Shown: positions 51,780 through 62,183, numbered from the stretch's first letter. The stretch: DNA of 64,000 nt from Lentinula raphanica (GCA_027919835.1 JANVFP010000038.1:1-64000); one strand, 5' to 3'. Notes: generated by a model not told the origin, from the letters alone. A program made the numbers and translations.

Positions 51780-51784
51780 AGAAG
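51780..51784. repeat. 5-bp direct repeat AGAAG, left side of the insertion
   Basis: Identical to 62116-62120. The uninserted cyclin copy 1 has a single AAAAG at this place. This fits a target duplication or a recombination crossover site for the element at 51785-62115. Confidence 0.8.
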
Positions 51785-52010
51785 TGCAATTGAGACACGA
51801 AATGAAGACGATAGTAGTCACATCAGTCACGAATGGGTGACTGACGTGATGCGGACCGAGTGAACGGAGACCCGAATTCGAGCTCCACGACGGGAGCAAA
51901 CGAATCCGGCGTAGGACGGGGCAGTCGACGGCGATGGAAGCAAAAACGTCGCCGACGGAAACAAAAGAACGAAAGAACGCGGTCGCGGGTGCGCTGAGTG
52001 TATTGCAGTC

Positions 52011-52054
52011 TAGGAAAATGGTAGGAAAATGGTAGGAAAATGGTAGGAAAATGG
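52011..52054. repeat. Four tandem copies of an 11-bp unit
   Basis: Unit TAGGAAAATGG repeated exactly four times, near the left end of the 10.3-kb element. Confidence 0.95.
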
Positions 52055-52219
52055 TAGTGTAGGTGAACGGTGAAAAAAGGAGCAGCGGTACTTGAGGAAG
52101 GAGAGAAATTTGGAGATAGAGAGCGTTGGTAGGCAAGGAAGATGCGTGAATGTAGATAGGGAAGCATTAAAACTTGAAGGCACTCCAGACTAGAGAGACA
52201 CCCTTGAGGCATCTAAGTG

Positions 52220-52599
52220 ATTAGGTCCTTGTGAGCTGGCTGGAGCCCGAGCAATCTTGCGGTAGATGGAGACTGACAAGAGAGAAAACTGAAAAGGTGT
52301 GCGCGCGTACGCGCGCGGACGAAAAATGGAGAGATAATGACTTACGATCTTGAGGAATCCATATAGCAGGGAAGGGAGTTGGCAGGTAATACGGTGCTAT
52401 GTTGCAAGAACGAGGGAGTAGGAGTGTAGACTAATGCCGAAAGATCGATTCAAAGATGGAGTCAGTATCAATTGAGAATACAAATGTATAGGTACGTACG
52501 GGCATTATAACCGCCTTCCATACCACATCGTCTCCATGACCGAGCAACATCGTCTTCACATAGGTCCAAATCGTCGTTCCAGTGTTTCTTGCCAGCCAT
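52220..52599 (-). CDS. Possible small protein gene near the left end of the element
   Basis: From an ATG at 52599: exon 1 (52500-52599) begins MAGKKHWNDDLDLCEDDVAR, then exon 2 (52346-52396) adds a Pro/Tyr-rich stretch (PPYYLPTPFPAIWIPQD). The donors are good (GTACGT, GTAAGT) and phases agree. The last exon is unclear; an AAG acceptor near 52257 would add about ten residues before a stop near 52220. Total about 60 residues. No known family. It is divergent from the ubiquitin-derived gene. Confidence 0.4.
52301..52316. repeat. 16-bp perfect CG-rich palindrome
   Basis: GCGCGCGTACGCGCGC, an isolated alternating purine-pyrimidine palindrome in the left part of the element. It could adopt a cruciform or Z-DNA form; the role is unknown. 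Confidence 0.9.
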
Positions 52600-52902
52600 A
52601 AAAATCTCGAAGTTTTGTGATAGCAAAAAAAAGACGTTGTGAAAGAGGCGCCGGCCAGCTCAACAAGCGCGAACCCAATCTATTATCTAACCCAATGCAG
52701 CATGTGACCGTATTATTTAATTCATCTGCCAACGTTCTGAGTTTCGTTCTTCATCTTCTTCCACCACCACCACCATTGTCTATTTCAACGTTCTTCATAA
52801 TCTGCCACTGTCATTTGCCTCGATTCTCTCTGCATCACTCTGCATCACTCAACCGACTACATACTCTGTCGAGCGCTCTGGCTCTGACACGGCTATTACA
52901 AC

Positions 52903-53398
52903 ATGCTCTCACAAGAACATCGTTCACCACTAATACACGTTGTATTACTCAAAGGTTTCTCCACTCGACAGAAAGTAAGTTGCGCTTATATCCCGGCTGT
53001 TTTCTCTCTCATCTGTTCACCCAAGGTACAGCCCTTCGTCAAAACACCAATGGGTAGGACAATCACTGTTAAGATGGCGTCCTCGGACACCATTGACAAC
53101 GTTAAGATGGCGTCTTCGGACACCATTGACAACGTTAAGATGGCGTTCTTGGACACCATTGACAACGTTAAGATGGCGTCCTCGGACACCATCGACAACG
53201 TGAAGGCCAAGATTCAGGCCAAAGAAAGGTATGTAATTTGCTGTTCTGTTTTCATCGCTGCTGCCGCTCATCCCTTTCCATCATAGTGTTCCCATTTGCC
53301 AACAACGTCTGATCTTCGCTGGAAAGCAACTCGAAGATGGACGAACACTTTCAGACTACAACATTCAGAAGGAGGCGACCCTTCACTTGGCTGACTAG
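52903..53398 (+). CDS. Ubiquitin-derived protein with fourfold internal repeat and no diglycine tail
   Basis: Three exons: 52903-52974, 53026-53228, 53287-53398 (387 nt, closes; 128 aa). After a 24-residue leader it reads [15 protein letters not shown], the ubiquitin N-terminus with changes. It then has four tandem copies of [11 protein letters not shown] (the ubiquitin residue 16-26 region), then KAKIQAKE and the ubiquitin middle and C-terminal part ([29 protein letters not shown]). It stops at AD, lacking the LRLRGG tail, so it cannot be conjugated. The extra copies would disrupt the ubiquitin fold. Either a decaying captured ubiquitin gene or a new protein; the open frame and conserved splice sites keep the second option alive. 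Confidence 0.65.
53071..53202 (+). repeat. Four tandem 33-bp coding repeats
   Basis: Four in-frame 33-bp units (53071, 53104, 53137, 53170) differing at a few bases, lying inside the ubiquitin-derived gene. Normal ubiquitin has one such unit. Confidence 0.95.
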
Positions 53399-53846
53399 TA
53401 CGTATCATTCATTATTTACCCTTAGCCTTCAACTGATATATTGTTCAGAGTCGCCGTACCCTCTTCGATTGGAGAAGACACGTCGAAATACGCCCACCTA
53501 CCTCCTCCTGTACCTAGTTCGATGACCGGTTCCTTATCGTCCTGTATGCCGATGTATGTTATGCTATACAGATGCATGAGCAATTGAATTTCAATTTACT
53601 ATATCTTGTGTGCTCCGATCCTTCACAATCAGAGTATGGACTTTGAGAATTACTAGTAGTGTTTGCCAGGTGTTTGCGCCAGGTTCGCGCATTTCTTAGA
53701 TTTCATGTTGGAGAACTCGGAGAGAATTCTGTCAGTGTAACGGGAGTACATACTGACATACATACTCATACATATTACTGTGTACATATTACTGTGTACA
53801 TATCTATCAGTATCAAAAATTCTCTTCGTCGCTAATATCAATTATA

Positions 53847-55637
53847 TCATTGTAGTCCACCTGTGAATTTGAACTGGAGGCTAGGGTAGTTGAAGAGGTG
53901 GGAACACCGTGGAGGACTGGAACATACTCCGCATTCAGTTACAAGTACACCAAGCAAGGAAAAATTCTGACCGGGCAAATTGTTTTGATAAGAATTTTTC
54001 ATGGCATACGAAAGGAGAACAGCATGAACGTTCATTCGTCGAGTTGAGATTGAGTCAGCGGAGTTCGCCAGGCCAGCTAATCGCATGAGAACGGCGGTAC
54101 TGAAAGTGACCAGAATCCGTTTGGTCCACTTCTTGTTCTTGGTGTCGAGAGCTTTCTTATTGTTGATGATGATAGAGTAGGTTGGGATGAACGGCTTCCC
54201 AACGTTGTCAAGCAAAAAGTTTCCTTGAATAGGCTCAACTTGAGTTGCAAGAACTTCTGCGTTGCTGGGATTGTAGACGACAGATTGCTAGGGAATTCAA
54301 ATGTATCTGTCAATCAATCAGAGACAAGCATACCCATGCACTTACCGAACAGAGCATTTGAACAATAACGGCCGGCCATAGATTTGAATGGAATTTTTTC
54401 CGCATGAGGTCCGAACCCCAGCAGAAATGTTCCCTGCAGAATGAGGCGATTCCTCCTATGTCTGGAAGCCTTGGGGGACAGTGAGGGATAAGGGTCGAAG
54501 TGGGTGGTGTGAAGAACGCCTGGATTCCCTTCAAGTCACCAAGTGAAGGGAAATCCGACTCACGAATCTTCCGAGCACGGCTGGGACTGCGCTTGCCGAT
54601 CTTCCCGTGGCTGTCAAACTCAAGTTCGTTTGCCATGTCATGGTTGATACGTAGGAATGCTGATGCCAAAAGCTGTGGGGCCGCTGTTGAATATTGATGA
54701 TAAACCTCTAGGAGCCTATCCCCGAATCCACATTTTGCAAGGCTGAGAGCGGTCTTTGCTCCTATCCCATCTACACCTTCAGTGATATCGTTCGTTAAGA
54801 GTAGAGCGATAAGGATGAAGCCTCCTCGTGAAATGCCTATTTTTGTTTGAATATCAACAGTGTTGAAAACGTTCACCTCCAACTCATTACTCCGCTGAGG
54901 AGCACTTCAAGAAATGAGCTTCATATTCTCAGATAAAAATGTATCCACATACAAAGGAAGAGCCCGCAAAACGCAGACGGCACCAAACGGAAACACATCA
55001 CTATCCTTGGTGAGGACAGCATTAATGTGTCCGGTTCGATTCAGTTCTGCTAATTCAGCATCAGCATCACCCTTGGCCTGCGAAAGTTCTGAATGAGTCC
55101 AGAGCACCGGTGTCGGTAGCTATCCTGACATACAGTGAATGCGTAGTACCCGAATAATTCGATAAGATCCCGGGCATGCTTGTAGAAATCAGGCTCTCGG
55201 TTGATGACTTTCCGGCCTCTTTTCACCGCAGGGCGTTGGAGACCATCAAAATAGAAAACACAGTTAAGTCCGGCCTCTGCCAGCTGGCATAGAAACCGGT
55301 AGAATTGAGTTAAGGTGGAATCCGAGGTATGGAGGCTTGATCTGTACTTGTGCATACCCCTATCTGCAGCACGGAAGGTATCAAGCATGATACTATGGAA
55401 GAGCACTGTAATGAACAACTAAATTGTATTCAGCAAAGATCTTGGACTTACCTTGCATCTACGCCGACAACAGGCGCACCAACGTTGCCATAATTCTTCA
55501 CGAATCGATATTCAATATTGAAATCTTTGAGGCTTTGTTCAATACCGTTCTGTTGTACGAGCTGAATCGATCCATTAGAGCTCATAGCGGCTTACAGTGA
55601 GTACTATGCTTACACTCCAGAGGCCCTCGATTCCCAT
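53847..55637 (-). CDS. Rad2/XPG-family structure-specific nuclease (PIN-like domain, 503 aa)
   Basis: Six exons: 55614-55637, 55452-55561, 55134-55392, 54949-55077, 54346-54894, 53847-54287 (1512 nt, closes). The start MGIEGLW and the following GVDASIMLD form the N region of the Rad2 family. FDG (about 99) and the I region AKGDADAELAELN...VLTKDSDVFPFGA carry the acidic metal ligands; DITEGVDGIGAKTAL is the helix-hairpin-helix DNA clamp. It should cut branched or flapped DNA. The C-terminal half is lineage-specific. It starts 234 bp from the divergent dioxygenase gene inside the 10.3-kb element, suggesting a role in element replication, excision or repair (inference). Confidence 0.87.
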
Positions 55638-55871
55638 GCTTAAGGCCGTCGAGGAAAAGAGTAAGAGGTTTGATAGTTAGGAGCCAATTTGGCTCGAACG
55701 GCGCTTCAGGGCTTATTACAATTGGTTTCGGCATTCACGGCTTAACGCCTTTTCACGTGAATGATCTTGCTCCGCGGCTCAACCTTATATCATCAGGTTC
55801 AACTTAAGATTTCAACCCTCAACTCTCAACCTTTAACGCTCCCTGTTCCCCACGTTCAACGGCCATCTTCG
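55638..55871. promoter_or_regulatory. Divergent intergenic region between nuclease and dioxygenase genes
   Basis: 234 bp between the two start codons; must contain both promoters. It includes an imperfect repeat of CGGCTTAACGCC-like and GCGGCTCAACCTT-like phrases. No specific factor site is recognised. Confidence 0.5.
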
Positions 55872-57804
55872 ATGTATGCAAATGATGCGCGGTGAGCTCT
55901 CTTTTATACTTCTCCAGCCTATGCTCGAATCCGTAGACCAAGCCGCCGCCCAGCCCCTCATCTAGGCAAGGCTCGGCATGGTTCTATAACTCGAGCAGGG
56001 CTTTCGAAGCACACCCAGCCGTTCTTTCAGAGTGCTTGGTTTGAGTTTCTTTCTCTTCATTTCTTACCAGCCAAGCGTCTTCTAAACGAAAACTCATGCA
56101 GCTCCCCCGGAGCCAAACCTAAATTGCAGTCGCATCAAGACTCCTTTCTTTGACTTGCAAGCCGCGCTCGAACGCGACAACCGAGCTCGGATGGAGGCTG
56201 AGGACGCCGGAGAGAGTTTAGACGACGGGGAAAATGTTTTTGAGAGTAGTGATGAAGAGGAAAACGCGCTTGAAGACGGCGCTGAGGAAGAGAACCTCTC
56301 AGGTACGTGTTGGCGTTGAATCACTCCCTTAGACCGCGTCTCATGGGCTTGTTTAATTTCAGGTGCATATTCTGAAGGAGATCTGGCTTCTGTAACACCA
56401 TCTGAAGGCAATAACGCGACTGGACCCTCACGACGCGACAAGAAGCTTCAAAAACTCACAAAGCGCTCCCGTAGCAAACGCGTCGCAGATGCTGTAAAAC
56501 GCATCTCAGAGCACGGCCTCAAGCCGCATGCTGTCGAACTCGCACACGGCGCCAAACCCATTAGCTTAAAGGCCTTCGATATGCGTTCTCTTCCTGTGTC
56601 TGCAACCGGCTGGACTGCAAACAGTAGGAAGAAGCTATCCCCTGGCTTACAAAGGGTATGGAAGAACCTGGAGCTTCTCAGCTCAATCAACGGCTTCGAG
56701 CTCCTGGAATGGGATGGCGAGTGCGTGCCTGTTTGCTTGCAGAATTTGTGACCCTAATCTCCTGCCTCTAGGACACCTCTAGCGCTCGTAGATGTCCAGG
56801 ACCGAATCGTCACCGCCCTTGGGGGCATTCCAAGCGGGTCTGCGGGTGAAGACTGGCAAAGCGTCTGCGACGATGCCTCGACCGCGGTCGAGCGATGCTA
56901 CACAACCAGCAGCTTTTCGAAAGCCCAAACCCATGGCCGACGTGGGGATTTCGCCTCTCGTACGGTCGGCTTTGGTTATGGGAACGGTCGGCTGAAACCG
57001 CAAAACTTTCGCGTGGCGGGAAAAGCTAACCAAGCAGCCATGAACTCCCTTCTTGGTGAACACTCTATTCGCCGAATTTGCATTTACCAAGGCTGTAAAT
57101 AGTATCTCGTTATTGCTCCTTTTTACTGCTCGTTAACTGCAGAGTTTTCAGCCATCTTCAACGCCTTCAACCACAAATGCTACAAGGAATGTATGCAGTT
57201 GAAGTCGGAGCTTCTTCAGAAACAGCCGGAGCTTCGCACCCCCTTCTCGCGCTCCCCATTCGCTGCTCTCACTGTAAACCTTGGTCCACAGTCCTGGTCG
57301 CCACCTCACATGGACGCTGACAACTATGTTTCTTCATGGTGCGCAGATACACCCCTTGGCTCTTTCGACCCTGACAAAGGTGGCCAGCTAGTGCTTTGGG
57401 ACCTAGGGATCGTTATTCGTTTTCCTGCTGGCTCCACTATCCTCTTTCCATCTGCCCTCATCACTCACTCGACCCTTCCAATCCAAGCCAATGAAACGCG
57501 GTATGCAATCCTTCAATACAGCTCCGGAGGCCTCTTTCGTTGGCGTGAGAATGGTTTCCAGTCAGACAAGGCTGCACTGGCAAAGGCCTCTCCAGAACAG
57601 CTCAAAGAACGGGAGTCCAACCGGTTGAATCGCTGGAAACTCTCCTTATCGAAATTTTCCCACTGGGCAGATATATCCCGAGGCGACTGGAAGGGAGTCA
57701 TACGAACACAAGCCGGGCTTGACGATTTGAGTGACCTTTCGGACCTAGATGAAGTTGAAGATTCTTTACTGTTACCTCAGAGAAAACGCGTTCGAAAATT
57801 TTAA
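55872..57804 (+). CDS. TET/JBP-like 2-oxoglutarate/Fe(II) dioxygenase (about 510 aa)
   Basis: Proposed exons: 55872-55891, 56130-56302, 56363-56720, 56772-57091, 57143-57804 (1533 nt, closes). The first exon is tentative, and the fourth intron needs a GC-AG splice (the nearby GT donor would create a stop). Catalytic fold in the last exon: HMD (His346, Asp348) in WSPPHMDADN, then GGQLVLWDLG, distal His399 in ALITHST, Arg410 in NETRY for 2-oxoglutarate, and an FRW motif near the end. This matches the dioxygenase family expanded in agaricomycetes and assigned to TET/JBP, enzymes that oxidise 5-methylpyrimidines in DNA. The N-terminal half is acidic then basic (RRDKK, KRSRSKR), plausibly DNA-binding. 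Substrate is inferred. Confidence 0.75.
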
Positions 57805-58014
57805 TGTGTATGTATGTGTTTTTGTGCTGAATTTGAAGACTCGTGTTGCTTTCTACGTGCCTCTGAGCTATCAAGTTACCGTCGCTAAGCCTTTGCTCCC
57901 CGCTCCTCCATTCCTTGCTAAAGAAACACAGGCTGTAGCTGCCCCTCTGTCAGATAAAAGGGGCTCGTTTCTAAGCCATGAGACCTAGGACGATCCTTGA
58001 CCCCTTTCCTCACC

Positions 58015-59715
58015 ATGAGCGTCGAGTCCTCCGTCGAGTCCTCTGTTGATCTCTCAGAGGATGAAGCCTACAAAGGGCTTTTCAAAGCTATTACAGATAC
58101 AGAAGAGCAGCAAACAAATGTCGCAGAAATCCTCGATGACTTAGAAGGGACGCAAGACGGTGCAGACTCAGTCGACTTGAACCAGGAGGAGAATTCATTC
58201 GATTCTTCCACACTTCAAGGCCAAGTCCAAGAGGCTTCCAAGGGTGTTTCAGCCAAAACTTCTGTGGAATATGCTCAGTACGTTCAGGACATTTATCGTT
58301 TGAGCTGTGTTGATCGTCTGGAAGGCTCATGCGAAAATGCGAGAGGTTTCTCATTGAACAAGGTATTATAAGCAAGGAAGGCCAATTTTTCTGTAAAACG
58401 CCTCATCCCCAGTCTGCTGTATATATCGTGGCATGGATTATGGACTCGTACGTATGCTGGTCTCTTTCTCAAACTAGCCTCTGTTCATTCCCTCTACTAG
58501 CTGCGACCTCATCAAACTTGACGGCAGCCCAGTCGCCGCTAACAAAGAACGATCTACCTATACAACTGCTCAGAAAATGCGAGCAGCAGCAACGTTTGGC
58601 TTCGGACGAATGTGTGGGTTAGGCAATTTGGGCTGGCACCGAAGCGAGTTTTCTGGCAAGATGCTCGGCAACCCCTCTGTATCTGAAACTGTGTCCAGCT
58701 ACATGCTGAGTCTTCGCCGACGAAAAGTAGACCCTCTATCGTTCTTTGCCTATCTACCACTTACATACCTACTAGACACAAGCAGGAGAAACTTCGACTA
58801 GCGCTAGGGCAGTCACTGCAGTGAGTATCTCTTCAACGCTCATTTTTCTTACTCACATTGATCACAGGATTTATTGAAGAAACTCTTCTATTTCAATACT
58901 CAGCCCAAATACCGAAAGCCCCAGCCTCATCAGCCATCAACTCGCGGCACTCGTACTGGGGGAGAGTTAGGCTGTCGTGCACGAACCATGCTGACTCTTG
59001 CTTATAATATTGCGTTCTGTGGCCTACTCCGAGTCGACGAGCTTTTGAAGATCCAGTTTCATGACATCCGGATCACGAAAGATCCCAAGACTGGGCTAGC
59101 CAAGCTTACACTTACACTCCCTTTCCGGAAAACAAGTCAATTCGGAGGTGAGCCTTTATGAATAAGCTAGACATCATTGAGTTCTCATAGCATTTGACAA
59201 GACATCAAACCGTTCGTCTGGTATTCGATGCCATATAACCTCCAACATATCTGCGTCGTATCATCATTCGCGAGGTGGATTACAGTTTCAGGCCTATCAG
59301 AAGGATTCGTGTTTCGCAAGATCCGTTCAGGTGATTCTCTAGCTGAAGGAAATGAACCAATGGCAAGTAAACCCTCCTGCTATCTTCAATGATACTGACT
59401 TTGCATAAGACCTCAGAATATTTTCTTGAAATGTTCAGAAATAACCTTGTTGACATCGGGACCGACTTTGTTCCTTATGGCACTCACTCGTTTCGGCGCG
59501 GGGGATGCCAGTGGTTATCAGTAGAAAGGCGTTGGCCCTTGCGTCAAATATGTGAGTGGGGAGGATGGAGCCAAGAGTTTACCCATCTCACCATTGTCAA
59601 ATATCTCATTTCTTGGAACGATAATCCTCACATTGACCGTGATGATTTCTTTAATATGCATCGAAAGCCTACTACAGTTTGTCCTACATGTAACCGTTCA
59701 TGCCACTGTGCTTAG
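58015..59715 (+). CDS. Tyrosine recombinase of the 10.3-kb element (467 aa)
   Basis: Seven exons: 58015-58277, 58325-58447, 58501-58726, 58776-58820, 58868-59147, 59202-59362, 59410-59715 (1404 nt, closes). Intron 6 is GC-AG with a perfect GCAAGT donor. Catalytic set: Arg274 in FCGLLRVDELL, His392 and Arg395 in GTHSFRRGG, Trp419 in EWGGWS (the second His/Trp position) and Tyr431 in IVKYL. All are present, so it may be active. The N-terminal 200 residues contain an acidic leader then a helical core-binding-like domain. The C-terminus ends in a Cys cluster (CPTCNRSCHC). Unlike the recombinase at 8.2-11.3 kb it has no GCR1_C domain. The convergent SAP gene ends 100 bp away. Confidence 0.87.
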
Positions 59716-59814
59716 ATTTTTTTGGTGAATAAACTCGTCATTTGATATGAAGCTCTACATAAAATAAGGAAACTAAGCTATAGAGATTATCAAAAAAATT
59801 TAAACTAATTGAGT

Positions 59815-61698
59815 TCAAGTGGAACGGTGTGAAAGCTCAGCAAGGTAGTGTTTAGCAATGGCCGATGGTTTTCGAAGCACCTTGCCCTGGTTATTGACAA
59901 ACACCTCTGAAAACCGGTCACCGTATTCTTCGCGTGCTCTGTCTGCGAGCACCTTTTCTTCCTCAGTTCGAAGGTCGCGAAGTCGATCAGTGATCCGTTT
60001 CCAAGTGAAGGGTTTGACTTTGCCAGTGGACTCGTCCTTCTCAGAAAACTCCTTCCAGAAATCCTGAGGGCTGCCAGATTGGTAGCGTTCCACAACATAC
60101 TGTATATAAAGGTGAGTAATTGGAACGAAGCTGAAGAGAGAACAACACACCCTCCACTCATTCCAATGCTTCTTCAACCAAGGCCAGATTGAGCTGCGTT
60201 TGCCACAGAATACCTCCTGCCAGTAGCGTAAAGCAATAGGCACTCCATTGATCTTGAGGAGATTCTGACCACAATCTGTGGGATCCCAATTTGGCCGTTC
60301 GTCATCCCAGACACGGTCGAGCCGGTCAATGCTACCCGAGAAGGATATCATGTTGGGCTCACGGATGCTGCTGAGTCGGTATCTGATAACCTGTCCATGT
60401 CCGATGGTAAGCTCATAGACCCTCTCTGCATCAGCTGCGTTTGGCGTAGAGGCTCCATCGCCTGAGTCTACATGAGCTGTCGGTGTTTCGTTGGCCAAGG
60501 AGCTCAAGCCAGGTCTGTCGTTTGAGGTAGCTTCCGTGGAGGATAAGAGAGGTGCTGAAGAAGTTGCATTGGCGATAAATGAAGGGTGTGTGAAAGAGGC
60601 GGCAACGGCACCGGTATCCAAGGATTGAGGAGGTTGTTGAGGTGCTGCGTTTACAGGTGGATGATAGACGGAGGGGATAGGAAGACCAGAAGGCTCTTGA
60701 AGCAAAGGTAGACGGCTAGTGTTGAAGCCTTGAAATGCGCCGTTAAGAGATATCATCTCCCCTAGCATAGACTGCATCAAAGCCGCTAACACGTTCTGCC
60801 CACAAAACACTTGAGAGATGATAACAGAATGGGAAAGTATGCTACATACAGGGCTTGCAGCCTCGTCCTTTGCCCTTTGCTCCTCCTCTTCCTTTTCCCT
60901 GCGAGTGACCTCTTCTTCGCTGAGGTATGGATACTCTAAGCAGTGCTCGTGTGCCTACGATCAATGCAATGAAGGCAGTGTTGCCAAAAAGGGCTCGAAC
61001 AAAGACTTACCCAAGTTATCAGCGCGTTCTTTTCTTCAAGAGTACGCATATCCTTCGAACGCTCGGTGGCAAAGAGCTGTGTCCCAAGCGGAGCATCGAG
61101 AGGTAGACCCATGAGTTCGTTCCTTCGTAAAGTAGATGGCTTGAGCGCTTTAGCCTTGGGAGCAGAGGAATTCGATGATTTCTTGGCTGGTTGCTTGTTC
61201 TTGGTGATACCACCGCTGCGGACACCGCGGTGAGCACGTTGAGCTTGAGGAAGGAGACTAAAAGAAGATATTGAGCATGAGAAAGCTAAAGTTGAAGATG
61301 ACAACGCACCTTTGCCAACGCATTCTGTTCTCACTAAATGCGATCAATTTCTGCCTCAGCAGATCCTTATTTCCAACCGATCCCAGGGAGTAAGATTTGC
61401 AGAGCTCAAGGAGCTCCGGACGTTTCAAGGAATTGCTATGTATTTGAGAGTCAGTGAGGGAAAGAAAACGAGAACGACTCTGAAGTTCTACTCACATGTT
61501 GGTATACGTAGTCTGGAAAACCCCGTCGTCTACTTTTCTTGGCAGTAATATTGTATTCTCAGGCTGAGATTCAACAGGTAGGGCGACTTGAAGTTGGTAT
61601 CCGTCGACTTCAATGTCCTCGATACGGGCCGAGGGTAGAACTTGAGGCTGAGATCCAGCGTCGGGCTCGTCGACCTCCATAGCGTTAGATTCGAGCAT
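59815..61698 (-). CDS. SAP-domain DNA-binding protein of the element (542 aa)
   Basis: Six exons: 61496-61698, 61310-61435, 61011-61257, 60846-60954, 60151-60809, 59815-60099 (1629 nt, closes). Exon 2 encodes a SAP motif at about residues 70-105 (LKRPELLELCKSYSL, NKDLLRQKLIAF), a helix-loop-helix that binds AT-rich DNA. It is followed by a Lys-rich segment (KKSSNSSAPKAKALKPS), a Glu-rich coiled stretch, a disordered Ser/Pro region and a C-terminal domain with conserved tryptophans (RYWQEVF, WPWLKKHWNEW) and a charged end. It converges on the recombinase gene, as the partner gene does in the Crypton locus. Likely an accessory DNA-binding protein for recombination; start could be any of the first two methionines. 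Confidence 0.8.
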
Positions 61699-62115
61699 AG
61701 TGTATGTACAGTGTGAAATGAGCGACAAAGCAGATGCTTGTATCTGCAGAAATCTGGTCAAGAAAGTGAGAGAGTCCGAGTCGAGCTCGCTGATGGTAGA
61801 GACGAGGGAGGAGAAAGGAAAGGTTCCGGTGACGGTGCCTGCGCCATTGGTGATCTCGATCGACCTGGAGGGGTATTCAGTGAGCCGAGCGTCAAAACAT
61901 GTAGCAATGTAGAGGAGGACGGGGCGAATAACGAATGGTAAGGGAGAGAAACCGGCCAGACGACGGCGAACGCGATCGTGGTACAGGTATGTATAGTGTA
62001 ACGTGATGAAAATGATGGAGACGATATGTGATTCGGCAGGAATCACATCGTCGTCAGCCGAACTACGGGCCCGGGACCGGTTACCCGAGCGTGACTATAG
62101 TGTCTTTTTACAGAT

Positions 62116-62120
62116 AGAAG
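62116..62120. repeat. 5-bp direct repeat AGAAG, right side of the insertion
   Basis: Pairs with 51780-51784; see that entry. The sequence to its right (GGTATATGCGTCAATC) matches cyclin copy 1 without a gap. Confidence 0.8.
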
Positions 62121-62183
62121 GGTATATGCGTCAATCAAACTGCAAGTGAAAGCATAAGCCAGGATATCTATGCAACTTGGGCG

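Larger units (their letters stand above)
51785..62115. mobile_element. 10.3-kb tyrosine-recombinase element with dioxygenase, nuclease and SAP cargo
   Basis: Boundaries come from comparing split cyclin copy 2 with unsplit cyclin copy 1. Flanking sequence is continuous when 51785-62115 plus one AGAAG is removed. The ends (TGCAATTGAG... and ...TTTTTACAGAT) are not inverted repeats. This is expected for a tyrosine-recombinase element inserting from a circle, as in Cryptons, and unlike DDE transposons. Gene content: small gene (-), ubiquitin-derived gene (+), Rad2/XPG nuclease (-), TET/JBP-like dioxygenase (+), tyrosine recombinase (+), SAP protein (-). The insertion lies 63 bp after the copy 2 stop codon, leaving that gene whole. 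Confidence 0.85.

Noticed and set aside
51741..52212. Long minus-strand frames near the left end of the element
   Set aside because: They run across the insertion junction and the 11-bp tandem repeat, and composition is low complexity.
51785..62115. Starship-type giant element
   Set aside because: The recombinase does not show a recognisable DUF3435 arrangement and the host looks basidiomycete; Starships are known from Pezizomycotina.
51785..62115. KDZ transposon as carrier of the TET/JBP-like gene
   Set aside because: No KDZ transposase with its zinc motifs is found in the element; the only mobility gene is a tyrosine recombinase.
51785..62115. Terminal inverted repeats on the 10.3-kb element
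   Set aside because: Ends compared directly; only a few bases match by chance.
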